A stretch of 64,000 bases of DNA, taken from contig PNNF01000004.1 in the NCBI GenBank assembly GCA_013824085.1, positions 53,089-117,088 of the forward strand. The letters are read 5' to 3'. Of the stretch, positions 17,892-27,244 are shown piece after piece. This stretch comes from Chlorobiaceae bacterium. Its GTDB lineage: Bacteria; Bacteroidota; Ignavibacteria; Ignavibacteriales; Ignavibacteriaceae. The notes beneath the pieces were generated by a model. It saw only the letters and a list, made by a program, of their open reading frames with translations, did no database searches and was not told the origin of the DNA. The position numbers and the translations under genes are program-made. Each line of letters starts with the position of its first letter. Positions within the stretch are counted from its first letter, which is position 1.

Positions 17892-18473
17892 ATGAAGTTA
17901 TCACAACAAGAACAAGGTATCCTTTTGCTGAGCGCAAGAGAAACAATTTTTGGATTGTTCGATAATGAAATTCCCCAGCCAGAAATCGATTACAATGCTT
18001 ACCCAAGATTAGCACAAAAAGTTGGAGCATTCGTAACTCTACATCTGTATGACGAGCTGCGCGGCTGCATTGGGTATATCATCTCCGAATCACCATTGTT
18101 TGAAACTGTTTGTGAAGCTGCACGATTAGCAGCCACAAGTGATCCGCGATTTCCCCCCGTTACGAAAATTGAAATGCATAAAATATTAATTGAAATTTCA
18201 GTCTTATCACAGCCTGTCCCAATTGGTAAGTATGAAGAAATTGAAATTGGTAAACACGGACTAATTCTTGAAGAGTTGGGTGGAAGAGGCGTGTTGCTTC
18301 CACAAGTTGCAACTGAAAATAATTTTGATACAAAAGCTTTCTTAACTGCGTTGTGCAGAAAAGCGGGCTTAGACCCATATTGGTGGCAAACAAAAAAACT
18401 AAATATTAAATCGTTCACAGCTCAAATTTTTGCTGAAGAAAAACATTGGAATTTAACTGGTGAATCAATTTAG
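17892..18473 (+). CDS. amrA: AMMECR1-family protein (AmmeMemoRadiSam system protein A)
   Basis: 193 residues, the usual AMMECR1 length. Seen: FVTLHLYDELRGCIGYI with the conserved RGCIG core, ARLAATSDPRFPPV, IEISVLSQPVPI, and HGLILEELGGRGVLLPQVA. The function of the family is not settled; in prokaryotes it is genetically linked to MEMO1-type and radical SAM proteins. Here the MEMO1-type gene follows at once and overlaps it. Eight bases separate it from the upstream gene, so it belongs to the tnaA operon. Confidence 0.9.
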   Translation: MKLSQQEQGILLLSARETIFGLFDNEIPQPEIDYNAYPRLAQKVGAFVTLHLYDELRGCIGYIISESPLFETVCEAARLAATSDPRFPPVTKIEMHKILIEISVLSQPVPIGKYEEIEIGKHGLILEELGGRGVLLPQVATENNFDTKAFLTALCRKAGLDPYWWQTKKLNIKSFTAQIFAEEKHWNLTGESI

Positions 18474-19278
18474 AAAACCGGCTGTAGCTGGATTGTTTTA
18501 TCCTTCAAACGCTCTGCAACTCAGAGAAACTGTTGAAGGATTATTATCTAAAAATTTTTCAGCGAATTTATTTCCATCATTAAGTGGAATGGTTGCGCCA
18601 CATGCGGGATATAAATATTCTGGTGCAACTGCGGCTTTTGCGTATAATCAAATTAAAGGAAAAGATTTTAATCGCGTAGTTATTCTTTCGCCAAGTCATA
18701 GAGAATATTTTCCGGGCATTTCTATCTATCCCGGCATTGCATATCAAACTCCGTTGGGTGATGTAGAAATTGATAAACAACTTGCGGATGAAATTACAGA
18801 TAATGAAGAGTTAATTTATTTTGATGAAGAAGGACACAGACAAGAGCACGGGATTGAAGTTCATCTCCCTTTTCTACAAATTGTTTTAAGTAATTTTAAG
18901 ATTGTTCCAATTGTAATGGGAGATCAAAAAAAAATTTATGTTGATGCACTCGCAAAAAAACTTTCCAAAGTTGTTGATGAAAAAACTTTAATAATTGCAA
19001 GCTCTGACTTATCACATTTCTATCAAAAAAAAATTGCAACTAAGTTAGACGACATTGTCGCAAAAAGAATTGCTGAATTTAATTTTGAAAAATTGGAAGA
19101 AGAATTAGAAAAAAATATTTGTGAAGCTTGTGGCGGCGGTTTAATTGTTTCGATGTTGAAGGGCTTGAACAATGCGGGAAAGACGAAAGCGAAAATATTG
19201 CATAGAAGCGATTCATCAGATGTATCAATGGATGAAAGTGAAGTTGTTGGTTATCTTTCTGCAGCGATTTATAATTGA
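18460..19278 (+). CDS. amrB: MEMO1-family protein (AmmeMemoRadiSam system protein B)
   Basis: 272 residues. A MEMO1 fold related to class III extradiol dioxygenases: MVAPHAGYKYSGATAAFAY, VILSPSHREYFPG, EHGIEVHLPFLQ, and IASSDLSHFY are the conserved stretches, with His in PHAGY, SHRE, and HLPF, and the EACGG stretch near the C-terminus. It starts with GTG inside the amrA end, overlapping it by 14 bases, and its own stop overlaps the next gene's TTG start by 4. This points to tightly coupled translation. Human MEMO1 is reported to bind metal; the substrate of bacterial members is unknown. Confidence 0.9.
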   Translation: MNQFRKPAVAGLFYPSNALQLRETVEGLLSKNFSANLFPSLSGMVAPHAGYKYSGATAAFAYNQIKGKDFNRVVILSPSHREYFPGISIYPGIAYQTPLGDVEIDKQLADEITDNEELIYFDEEGHRQEHGIEVHLPFLQIVLSNFKIVPIVMGDQKKIYVDALAKKLSKVVDEKTLIIASSDLSHFYQKKIATKLDDIVAKRIAEFNFEKLEEELEKNICEACGGGLIVSMLKGLNNAGKTKAKILHRSDSSDVSMDESEVVGYLSAAIYN

Positions 19279-20183
19279 AAAAGAATCTCGAAAAAAATAT
19301 CGTTCTTATTGGAGCGGGAAAAACTGCTCACTCTCTTGTTGCCAACTTATCAAACATTAACTTCAAACCAAATCTGATTATCAGTAAAAATATTCTCTCT
19401 GCAAAAAATCTTGCTGAAAAATTTTCAATTAAAAATTATAGCGATGACTTCAGTAAAATAGCTGACAAAAATTTGATTGTCTTCATCTCAACTCCCGACA
19501 GAGAAATAAAAAATGTTGCACTAAGGTTAGCGAAAGAAAAAATTAATTTTTCTTCTTCATACTTTATTCATTTGTCTGGAGCAAAAAATATTGACGAATT
19601 AAAAAGTCTAAAATTAAAAAACGCTAACTGCGGAACAATTCATTTTATGCAGACCTTCCCCAGCAAAGAGGTTGTTAATCTAAATGAAACGCTTTGTGTT
19701 ATTGAGTTTAGTAATTCTAAAGTAGAAAAATTCTTAAAATCTTTAGCAAACAAAATGAAGTTGAAAGTATTTACTACTGAGTCAGAAATAAAAATATTTT
19801 ATCATCTCGCAGGAGTGTTTACTTCTAATTTTTTAGTTTCAAATTTTTACGCTGCAGAAAAACTTCTAAGAAAAAGTGGAATAAAAAATATCTCGCATTT
19901 AGAGTTAATGAAAAATATTATTGAAACTACTTTGACTAATATCAACAAAAAAGGAATTCTTAATTCTCTTTCCGGACCAATAGAACGTGGCGATGTTGAC
20001 ACTGTTAGAAAACATATTGTAGCTTTGAAGAAAGAAAAAAAATTATCAAATCTTTATAAACTTAACTCGCTTAATCTTCTCGATTTGCTTGCAGAAAAAA
20101 ATAAAGCACTTACAAAAGAACAAAAAATTATTAGAAATTTTGATCAAATAAAAAAGCCCCATATTTCAGGGGCTTATCATTAA
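19275..20183 (+). CDS. Rossmann-like NAD(P)-binding protein with DUF2520 C-terminus
   Basis: 302 residues. The N-terminal 125 residues form a Rossmann fold with IVLIGAGKTAHSLVANL as the dinucleotide motif (GAGKTA in place of the usual GxGxxA/G). From about residue 130 an all-helical DUF2520-type domain follows (TIHFMQTFPSKE, KIFYHLAGVFTSNFLVSNFY, SGPIERGDVDTVRKH), as in the ketopantoate reductase/F420-dependent relatives. The start is TTG, overlapping the amrB stop by four bases (TTGA). The dehydrogenase substrate is unknown. The 3' end of the gene carries a hairpin that is a terminator for the opposite strand. Confidence 0.8.
   Translation: MKKNLEKNIVLIGAGKTAHSLVANLSNINFKPNLIISKNILSAKNLAEKFSIKNYSDDFSKIADKNLIVFISTPDREIKNVALRLAKEKINFSSSYFIHLSGAKNIDELKSLKLKNANCGTIHFMQTFPSKEVVNLNETLCVIEFSNSKVEKFLKSLANKMKLKVFTTESEIKIFYHLAGVFTSNFLVSNFYAAEKLLRKSGIKNISHLELMKNIIETTLTNINKKGILNSLSGPIERGDVDTVRKHIVALKKEKKLSNLYKLNSLNLLDLLAEKNKALTKEQKIIRNFDQIKKPHISGAYH
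20154..20175 (-). terminator. Terminator embedded in the 3' end of the convergent gene
   Basis: A 7-bp GC-rich stem, AAGCCCC / GGGGCTT, with an 8-base loop. The T run lies on the minus strand, so it ends the lipoprotein transcript from the right. The whole hairpin is within the last codons of the plus-strand Rossmann gene, just before its TAA. On the plus strand it lacks a good T run. Confidence 0.75.
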
Positions 20184-20198
20184 TCATTTTCGATAAAA

Positions 20199-21098
20199 TT
20201 ATAATTTAACAAATTCGCCAGTTAATAAATCTAAATCAAATTTAGCACCGCCAATATTCATTGTCGCTCTATTTCCGCCGCCTAAAGTTATATTAATTTC
20301 GCGATTAATAATTTTCTCTCTGTATTGAGTTCCTCTTAAAAAAGTTACTGTCGCCGTAAAAGTTCCAATTAACTGTCCACTTGTTTTTGATTGCCAATTT
20401 AATCCACTTCCTCTTGGTCCAACAACATTAATAAAATTTAGTGATAAATTATTATTCAACGTTCGCATAAAATTTTCTCCCGAAACAGTATCTGAAGCAG
20501 CTCTTGTAAAAGTTCCGTTTGGCTTAGTATTAATAGTAACATTACGAGTATTTGTATTCGTTGCTATCCATTCTCCTGTCACGCTCAATAACCGATGAGA
20601 GAGGCGAGGAGTTTTAATTGTTGAGCTACCACTCACAAGTTTGAAATTGATTGAATAAGCAGTGTCACGATTTGTAACAAAATTTCTTTGAAACTGATTA
20701 TTCTGATTTAAGAATTGAACATTGTAAACTCTTGAGAAAGTTGCATAATATCTTCCGGCTATATTTCCTCTTTCACGCAATACAGTTATTGTCCAAACAC
20801 CTGTTACTGAATCATAAACTCGAGTTACATTTGCAGATGATGCACCGAATGGAGATAAGGTAACTCCTGATTGATTTTCAATTCCCGTTGTCGTTGCAAT
20901 GTTGAGTATATCTTCCACTTGATCCAAAGAACCGCCGGCACTTGATGCGACTGCTGTTGCCACTGTTACTGCTGCATCCTCGGTAGCTTCTGCTTCTATT
21001 TGTGAGTCAAGAGGATTTGATTCGCTTTTACATCCTTGAAAAAAAATTATGGAAAGTAAAAGTATCATTCCAGTTCCAATTAATTTTATGCTCTTCAT
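20199..21098 (-). CDS. Secreted lipoprotein of unknown function
   Basis: 299 residues from the chosen ATG at 21098, which has GAGGC upstream. A clear lipoprotein signal: MKSIKLIGTGMILLLSII then FFQGC, with Cys22 as the lipidated residue. A start at 21176 would bury the signal. The mature part has an Ala/Val-rich segment (AVTVATAVASSAGG) and then many repeated beta-strand patterns, e.g. VTRVYDSVTGVWTITVLRER and FTATVTFLRGTQYREKIINREI, suggesting a beta-rich domain. Not recognised as a known family. Transcribed alone and convergent with the amr operon. Confidence 0.7.
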   Translation of the reverse strand: MKSIKLIGTGMILLLSIIFFQGCKSESNPLDSQIEAEATEDAAVTVATAVASSAGGSLDQVEDILNIATTTGIENQSGVTLSPFGASSANVTRVYDSVTGVWTITVLRERGNIAGRYYATFSRVYNVQFLNQNNQFQRNFVTNRDTAYSINFKLVSGSSTIKTPRLSHRLLSVTGEWIATNTNTRNVTINTKPNGTFTRAASDTVSGENFMRTLNNNLSLNFINVVGPRGSGLNWQSKTSGQLIGTFTATVTFLRGTQYREKIINREINITLGGGNRATMNIGGAKFDLDLLTGEFVKL

Positions 21099-21286
21099 TT
21101 TTGCCTCGTATGATTTATAATTTTTATTAGCTTTATATTTTGGACAGTAAAATAAAAGTAATGGTTTAATAGACAAAAAATTATTATTATTTTTCCTTAA
21201 TTTTGAATCTATTCCGATGTTAAACCATCGAATTAGAGAAATTGTCTAATTATAGTGGAAAAAAATTATTTGTGAAAGGCTTTTGA

Positions 21287-23827
21287 ATGAAATTTATTAT
21301 TGCTTCATCTTTACTAATTTTTCTTTTTGTCGGTACGCTGTTTGCTCAAGGTGGTGATAGAAGACAACAGTCAATGCAGAATAGAGATAATATGCCTACG
21401 GGAAAAATTTCGGGGAGATTAATTGATGCGGAATCATTGAGACCAATAGAATATGGAAATTTTGCAATCTTCAGATATCGTGATTCAAGCGTGGTTGGCG
21501 GTGCTGTCTCTAATGCTGATGGATTTTTTCTAATCGATAAAGTTCCAGTTGGTAGATATTACGCAAGAATTACTTTTGTAGGATTTAGAACCGAAAGGGT
21601 GGATTCAATTTTTGTTTTCCCAAGAAATTTAGATGTTAATGTCGGTGAGATAAAAATTACTTCGAGTAATGTTCGACTCGGCGAAGTTGTTGTAAGTGCA
21701 GATAAAGATTTTATAGTAAATGAGATTGATAAAAAAGTAATTAATGTCGAAAAAGATTTATCAAGTGCGGGCGGAACAGCTTTAGACGTGATGCAAAATG
21801 TTCCTGCAGTTGCAGTTGATATTAGTGGTAACATTAGTTACAGAGGAAGTAGCAACCTTACAATTTTAATCGATGGAAAGCCATCAATATTTAGTGGACT
21901 TAGTAACGGCGATGTTTTAAGTCAACTTCCTGTTAGTTCAATAGAAAGAATTGAATTTGTTACCAATCCTTCTGTCAAATATGATCCCGAAGGAACTGCC
22001 GGAATTATTAATGTTATTCTGAAGAAAAAAATTGAAGGTGGAATTAATGCAATCACATCTTTAAACCTCGGCACAGGTGATAAATATAATTCTTCTGTCA
22101 ATGCAAATTACAGAGTTGAAAAATTTAATTTTTTTGCTAGTTATGATAACAGATTTAACAACAGCAGATCCTCTGGCTCTACTGACAGATTCTCAATGTT
22201 GCCGGGGTTAAGCAGTTCAATACTTGAACAAGATTTTAATTCTTTTAACAAGATGAGAAGTCATAATGTAAATGCGGGATTCGATTTTTTAATGGACGAT
22301 TTTAATACTTTATCTTTTTCCTTTAAGTATAGAAATTTTACTTTCGACAATAACAATAATACAACCGAAGGAAATTTCATCTCTTTAAATTCCCCAACAA
22401 GTTTGTTTGATAGAAATAATAGATCAACGCGAGATCGTGGTGGCGTTGACTATACTCTAAGTCACAAAAAAACATTTAGTAAAGCTGGTGAAGAATGGAC
22501 TACTGATATCATCTATTCAGACAATGCGATGGTGAGAGAAGAACACGTTGAACAAATTGGGATTGTTTATCTACCTGTACAATCATCATTGAATTCAATT
22601 AGAAGAAGCTTCAGCAATAATGATAACGTTCAGTTTGTTGCACAGTCAAATTATAATTTACCATTCGACAATCATTCAAAAATTGAGTTTGGATTTAAGA
22701 GCCAGATAACTGATTTGTCAACAGCAAACCGCTATGAAAATTTTGACCCAACTAATTCAGTCTGGTTCTCTTCATCAGCTTTTGTTGAGGACTTCAATTA
22801 CAAACAACAAATACACGCTGTCTATGGAATGTATGGTGGATTGCTGCTTGGATTTAGATATCAACTTGGATTAAGAGCTGAACAAGTTTTTTCAACCGGA
22901 ACTTTGCTAAATACAAATCAATCATTCGACTCCGATTATTTTAGTTTGTATCCTTCCTTAAATCTCGGATACACAATTGCCGAAGGAAATGATCTTACAT
23001 TTAGTTATTCAAGAAGAGTTGATAGACCATCGCTTAGACAATTAAATCCGTTTGTTGACAATAGTGATTCATTAAATATTTCAAGAGGTAATCCTGATCT
23101 TCTTCCTCAATATATAAATTCGTTGGAAGCAAATTGGTCATTTGGATCAGGAAGAACTTTCATAAATACAAGCGCATTCTATCGACAAACTAATGATGTC
23201 ATTTCTTCTATTACAGTGCTACAAAATAATGGTATTACTTCTACAACATTTCAAAATATTGCAAAGAGCAGTTCGCTCGGTGGTGATTTAAGTATTACTC
23301 AGCCCGTTGCTACTTGGTTAAGATTAAGCGCGAATGTCTCAGCGTTTAACTCAAAAGTAAGTGGTGCAGAGTTTGAAAACATTGACCAGAGTAAATTTAC
23401 ATACACTTCAAGAGTTAGTGCAGCATTTACATTTTGGGATAAAACACAAATTCAATTTTCAGGAATGTATATGTCGCCTTCAATAATGATGGGTGGCTTT
23501 GGTGATGGCGGTGGAAGAGGCGGCGGCGGTGGTGGAATGGGCGGCGGTCCTTCTTTAGGTGCTCAAACAAAAATGAATGAAATGTATGGATTTGATCTTG
23601 CCCTACGTAAAGATTTATTTGATGATAAATTAACTTTAACTTTTAGACTTAGTGATATTTTCAATAACAGAAGATTTAGTTCAGAAACTGTTGCATCAAC
23701 GTTTAACACAAGTAGTTTTAGAAAATTTGATTCACGCGTTTTCTTTATTGGTATAAGTTACAAGTTTAACAATTACAAAAGAGATAGAGAACGAATCAAT
23801 ATTGATGATGATGGAAGTGATTTGTAA
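21287..23827 (+). CDS. Outer-membrane beta-barrel protein with carboxypeptidase-regulatory-like domain
   Basis: 846 residues. A signal peptide (residues 1-20) is followed by a CarboxypepD_reg-like domain (residues 38-120; GKISGRLIDAESLRPIEYG), a TonB-plug-like region (DVMQNVPAVAVDISGNISYRGS, LIDGKPSIF, VTNPSVKYDPEGTAGIINVILKKK) and a long barrel of the OMP_b-brl_3 type. Near the end is a glycine-rich insert, residues about 734-757 (MGGFGDGGGRGGGGGGMGGG), that its paralog at 46548-48998 lacks. The barrel is followed by an unusual acidic tail (DDDGSDL). Probably takes part in uptake or export of a substrate that cannot be read; a SusD partner is absent. Confidence 0.85.
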   Translation: MKFIIASSLLIFLFVGTLFAQGGDRRQQSMQNRDNMPTGKISGRLIDAESLRPIEYGNFAIFRYRDSSVVGGAVSNADGFFLIDKVPVGRYYARITFVGFRTERVDSIFVFPRNLDVNVGEIKITSSNVRLGEVVVSADKDFIVNEIDKKVINVEKDLSSAGGTALDVMQNVPAVAVDISGNISYRGSSNLTILIDGKPSIFSGLSNGDVLSQLPVSSIERIEFVTNPSVKYDPEGTAGIINVILKKKIEGGINAITSLNLGTGDKYNSSVNANYRVEKFNFFASYDNRFNNSRSSGSTDRFSMLPGLSSSILEQDFNSFNKMRSHNVNAGFDFLMDDFNTLSFSFKYRNFTFDNNNNTTEGNFISLNSPTSLFDRNNRSTRDRGGVDYTLSHKKTFSKAGEEWTTDIIYSDNAMVREEHVEQIGIVYLPVQSSLNSIRRSFSNNDNVQFVAQSNYNLPFDNHSKIEFGFKSQITDLSTANRYENFDPTNSVWFSSSAFVEDFNYKQQIHAVYGMYGGLLLGFRYQLGLRAEQVFSTGTLLNTNQSFDSDYFSLYPSLNLGYTIAEGNDLTFSYSRRVDRPSLRQLNPFVDNSDSLNISRGNPDLLPQYINSLEANWSFGSGRTFINTSAFYRQTNDVISSITVLQNNGITSTTFQNIAKSSSLGGDLSITQPVATWLRLSANVSAFNSKVSGAEFENIDQSKFTYTSRVSAAFTFWDKTQIQFSGMYMSPSIMMGGFGDGGGRGGGGGGMGGGPSLGAQTKMNEMYGFDLALRKDLFDDKLTLTFRLSDIFNNRRFSSETVASTFNTSSFRKFDSRVFFIGISYKFNNYKRDRERINIDDDGSDL

Positions 23828-23848
23828 ATAACGTTTTTACTTTAATAG

Positions 23849-23887
23849 AAAGTCAGAGAAGTAATAAAAGATTTTTCTGACTTTTTT
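23849..23887 (+). terminator. Rho-independent terminator of the outer-membrane barrel gene
   Basis: A 9-bp perfect stem, AAAGTCAGA / TCTGACTTT, with an 18-base loop and a T run to 23887, 22 bases after the stop. Confidence 0.75.
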
Positions 23888-24144
23888 ATTTTAAACCACT
23901 TTTAAAATAAATCAATGCTAAACCTCCCAAAGTATATTCTTATTTATTTATCGAGCAAATAAACTACCGAACAATGGAATTCAGAGATAATTGTATTATC
24001 GGTTGTTGCCTCATAATACTTGTAACCGAAAATAAAGAATTATATTTTTAGCCAACTATCGCTTAAATGTTTACACACTATTTTACACTTGTTTTGTCAT
24101 AAATATTTGTGCATTTTGTTGATAAAAAAATAAATGGAGTTCAA

Positions 24145-24399
24145 ATGCCGACCATTCAAACTAAAGAGGAAAAAGAACGGTTTAGTTTTTTTGTTAATGC
24201 TGAATTAGCAAGAAAGGTTCATAGTATTTCAAAAGAAAATAAATTGACCATTAGCGAAATAACCAGAAAAGCTTTGCATAATTTTATTGAACAATGCGAA
24301 AAAGATAGAATTGAAAATGAACTAGCAGCCGGCTATCAAGTCAACTACAACTACTATCTAAAAACTGAAAAGGAATGGAACAATGCCGACAAAGAGTAA
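24145..24399 (+). CDS. MazE-like antitoxin (ribbon-helix-helix type)
   Basis: 84 residues. The start ATG at 24145 has a strong GGAG RBS 5 bases upstream; an upstream GTG at 24109 would add 12 residues without an RBS, so it is rejected. The N-terminal half has a ribbon-helix-helix pattern: RFSFFVNAELARKVHSIS then KLTISEITRKALHNFIEQC. The C-terminal tail is charged and probably binds the toxin. It overlaps the toxin ATG by 17 bases, which fits a type II toxin-antitoxin pair. Two TTTACAC direct repeats at 24068-24089 could be the autoregulation site. Confidence 0.75.
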   Translation: MPTIQTKEEKERFSFFVNAELARKVHSISKENKLTISEITRKALHNFIEQCEKDRIENELAAGYQVNYNYYLKTEKEWNNADKE

Positions 24400-24760
24400 G
24401 ACTGGATTGGAGCTTCCGCTTCTTCGAGGCGACATTTACTTAGTAAATCTTGACCCGATTGTCGGTAGAGAAATTGGTAAAGCAAGGCCAGCAGTGATAA
24501 TACAAAATGATATTGGCAACAAGTTCAGCCCGGTAACAATCATAGCTCCAATTTCTTCTGCAAAAGAGATAACCCAACTGCTACCGATTATGATATTTCT
24601 CGAAAAAGGGGAAGCGGGCCTTAAAGAAAAAAGTTTTATCGATTGTGGACAAATTAGAACAGTAGATAAAAACCTGCGATTAATTTCCAAGATTGGTTCT
24701 TTGAGTAAATCAAAAATAAGCGAACTTAATCTTGCTCTAAAAATTTCTCTATCGCTTTAA
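24383..24760 (+). CDS. MazF/PemK-family toxin
   Basis: 125 residues with the PemK/MazF layout: LLRGDIYLVNLDPIVGREIGKARPAVIIQND is the conserved N-terminal part, containing the PAVII strand, then TIIAPISSAK, and KSFIDCGQIRTVDKNLRLISKIGSLS near the C-terminus. The family are mRNA interferases that cut at short specific sequences. It starts inside the antitoxin gene. Nearby intergenic repeats and an insertion site on the left suggest it could be part of an acquired segment, but nothing proves this. Confidence 0.82.
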   Translation: MPTKSKTGLELPLLRGDIYLVNLDPIVGREIGKARPAVIIQNDIGNKFSPVTIIAPISSAKEITQLLPIMIFLEKGEAGLKEKSFIDCGQIRTVDKNLRLISKIGSLSKSKISELNLALKISLSL

Positions 24761-24844
24761 TTATTGCAGTTCTACAATTATTCATATGTGAAATTATTTC
24801 TCCTCGTTATTATAAGTTTCAATCCGAAGAGCTGCGACGAAAAA

Positions 24845-25516
24845 TCACTTTCTTTCGATCTTCGTTAATAAGAATTCGATTGTAGAAAAACCAAGAATGT
24901 CGCGTAGCAAACCAATTACTCCACCGCCCTCTACTTTAATAGTCATTTTAACCATACCAATATTGGGTGCGAGCCATTCTGTCAAAATATTTTTCGCTCC
25001 ATCAGAAGATGCGACAACTGTCTCGATTTTTATTGTCTTGAATGTTCCTGCTTGAGTTACAATAGTTTCGTTCCCTAAAACTTTTCCTTTAACTGATATT
25101 TTACGAACGTCGTCATTACCACTTTTTTCAGTTCCTTCCCAAGCCCACTCGTCAGTTATTGTTTTCGGAATTCTAAGCAACGGATTGGAATAAGTAAAAG
25201 TATTTTCTTTAGTAACAAAAGGTAAAACCTTAAAATTTTGATATGTCTCTTTTACGAAAACACCCTTCTCATTCTTGTTCATAATTTGTCGATAAATAAA
25301 TTTATCAGAAGAATTATCAACAATAAAATCTTTTCCATTTTTTTTGAATGTAGTGATCGCTTCCCCAAATTGAGAATCATAAAAGAGTTTTACATTTTCG
25401 TCCAGTGGAAAATATTCTAAGACATCATAACTACTTAATGAAATTTTATTTCCCGCTTCATTAAAAGAAAAATTAAACAGGAGCAGAAATAATATTAATG
25501 TTGAGTTTGTTTTCAT
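24845..25516 (-). CDS. Secreted hypothetical protein
   Basis: 223 residues. A signal peptide (1-18 or so: MKTNSTLILFLLLFNFSFN) and then a beta-rich domain of unknown type: YFPLDENVKLFYDSQFG, WEGTEKSG, TQAGTFKTIKIETVVAS, and TEWLAPNIGMVKMTIKVEG. The WLAPNIGMVKM region resembles the end of a class of periplasmic proteins in which a lipid-accommodating fold is suspected (e.g. DUF3108-like). No cofactor or catalytic motif is seen. Divergent from eno; likely a separate transcript. Confidence 0.55.
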   Translation of the reverse strand: MKTNSTLILFLLLFNFSFNEAGNKISLSSYDVLEYFPLDENVKLFYDSQFGEAITTFKKNGKDFIVDNSSDKFIYRQIMNKNEKGVFVKETYQNFKVLPFVTKENTFTYSNPLLRIPKTITDEWAWEGTEKSGNDDVRKISVKGKVLGNETIVTQAGTFKTIKIETVVASSDGAKNILTEWLAPNIGMVKMTIKVEGGGVIGLLRDILGFSTIEFLLTKIERK

Positions 25517-25693
25517 AGTCGAAATATTTATTAAATAAATTTATTTGTTCAGAACTTTTGAAAAACTAATTCTTGATAATTTCTAAGATAATGATTACTT
25601 ATCTCTCAAACACCATACAAACAATTTCTTAACAATTCCATAACGCATTAAATAATATATTTTTTTTGGTTATTACTTCACTTGCTAATTGAT

Positions 25694-25701
25694 TAATTTT
25701 G
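25694..25701 (+). promoter_or_regulatory. Candidate -7 promoter element of eno
   Basis: TAATTTTG fits the Bacteroidota -7 consensus TAnnTTTG, 45 bases before the eno ATG. The nearest upstream TTTG is about 25 bases away, longer than the usual 19 or so, so support is weak. Position may be off by one base. Confidence 0.25.
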
Positions 25702-25745
25702 ATGATGAAAATAATTCACTTAAAAGAAAATAGTAGGAGAAATAA

Positions 25746-27038
<1,293 letters not shown>

Positions 27039-27045
27039 TTCTTAC

Positions 27046-27076
27046 AAAAGCCTGATCAATATTGGTCAGGCTTTTT
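27046..27076 (+). terminator. Rho-independent terminator of eno
   Basis: A 10-bp stem, AAAAGCCTGA / TCAGGCTTTT, with a 10-base loop, followed by T, 8 bases after the eno stop. Confidence 0.85.
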
Positions 27077-27244
27077 CTTTAATCAATTCTAACTTTACTA
27101 CCAATGTAGCTGCTCTTCTTTTCAAACTTAAGAAACATCAAAATAAAATTCTTCAAAAAAACTTTTCTACCAAGAAGACTTTCTTTGATATTGCAAACCA
27201 ATTTTCTTTTTATTAGTTTTAATTTCATCGCAAAGGAGATTTTT

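Noticed and set aside
24845..25516. Firm DUF3108 assignment
   Set aside because: Only a short C-terminal resemblance was seen, without a decisive motif.
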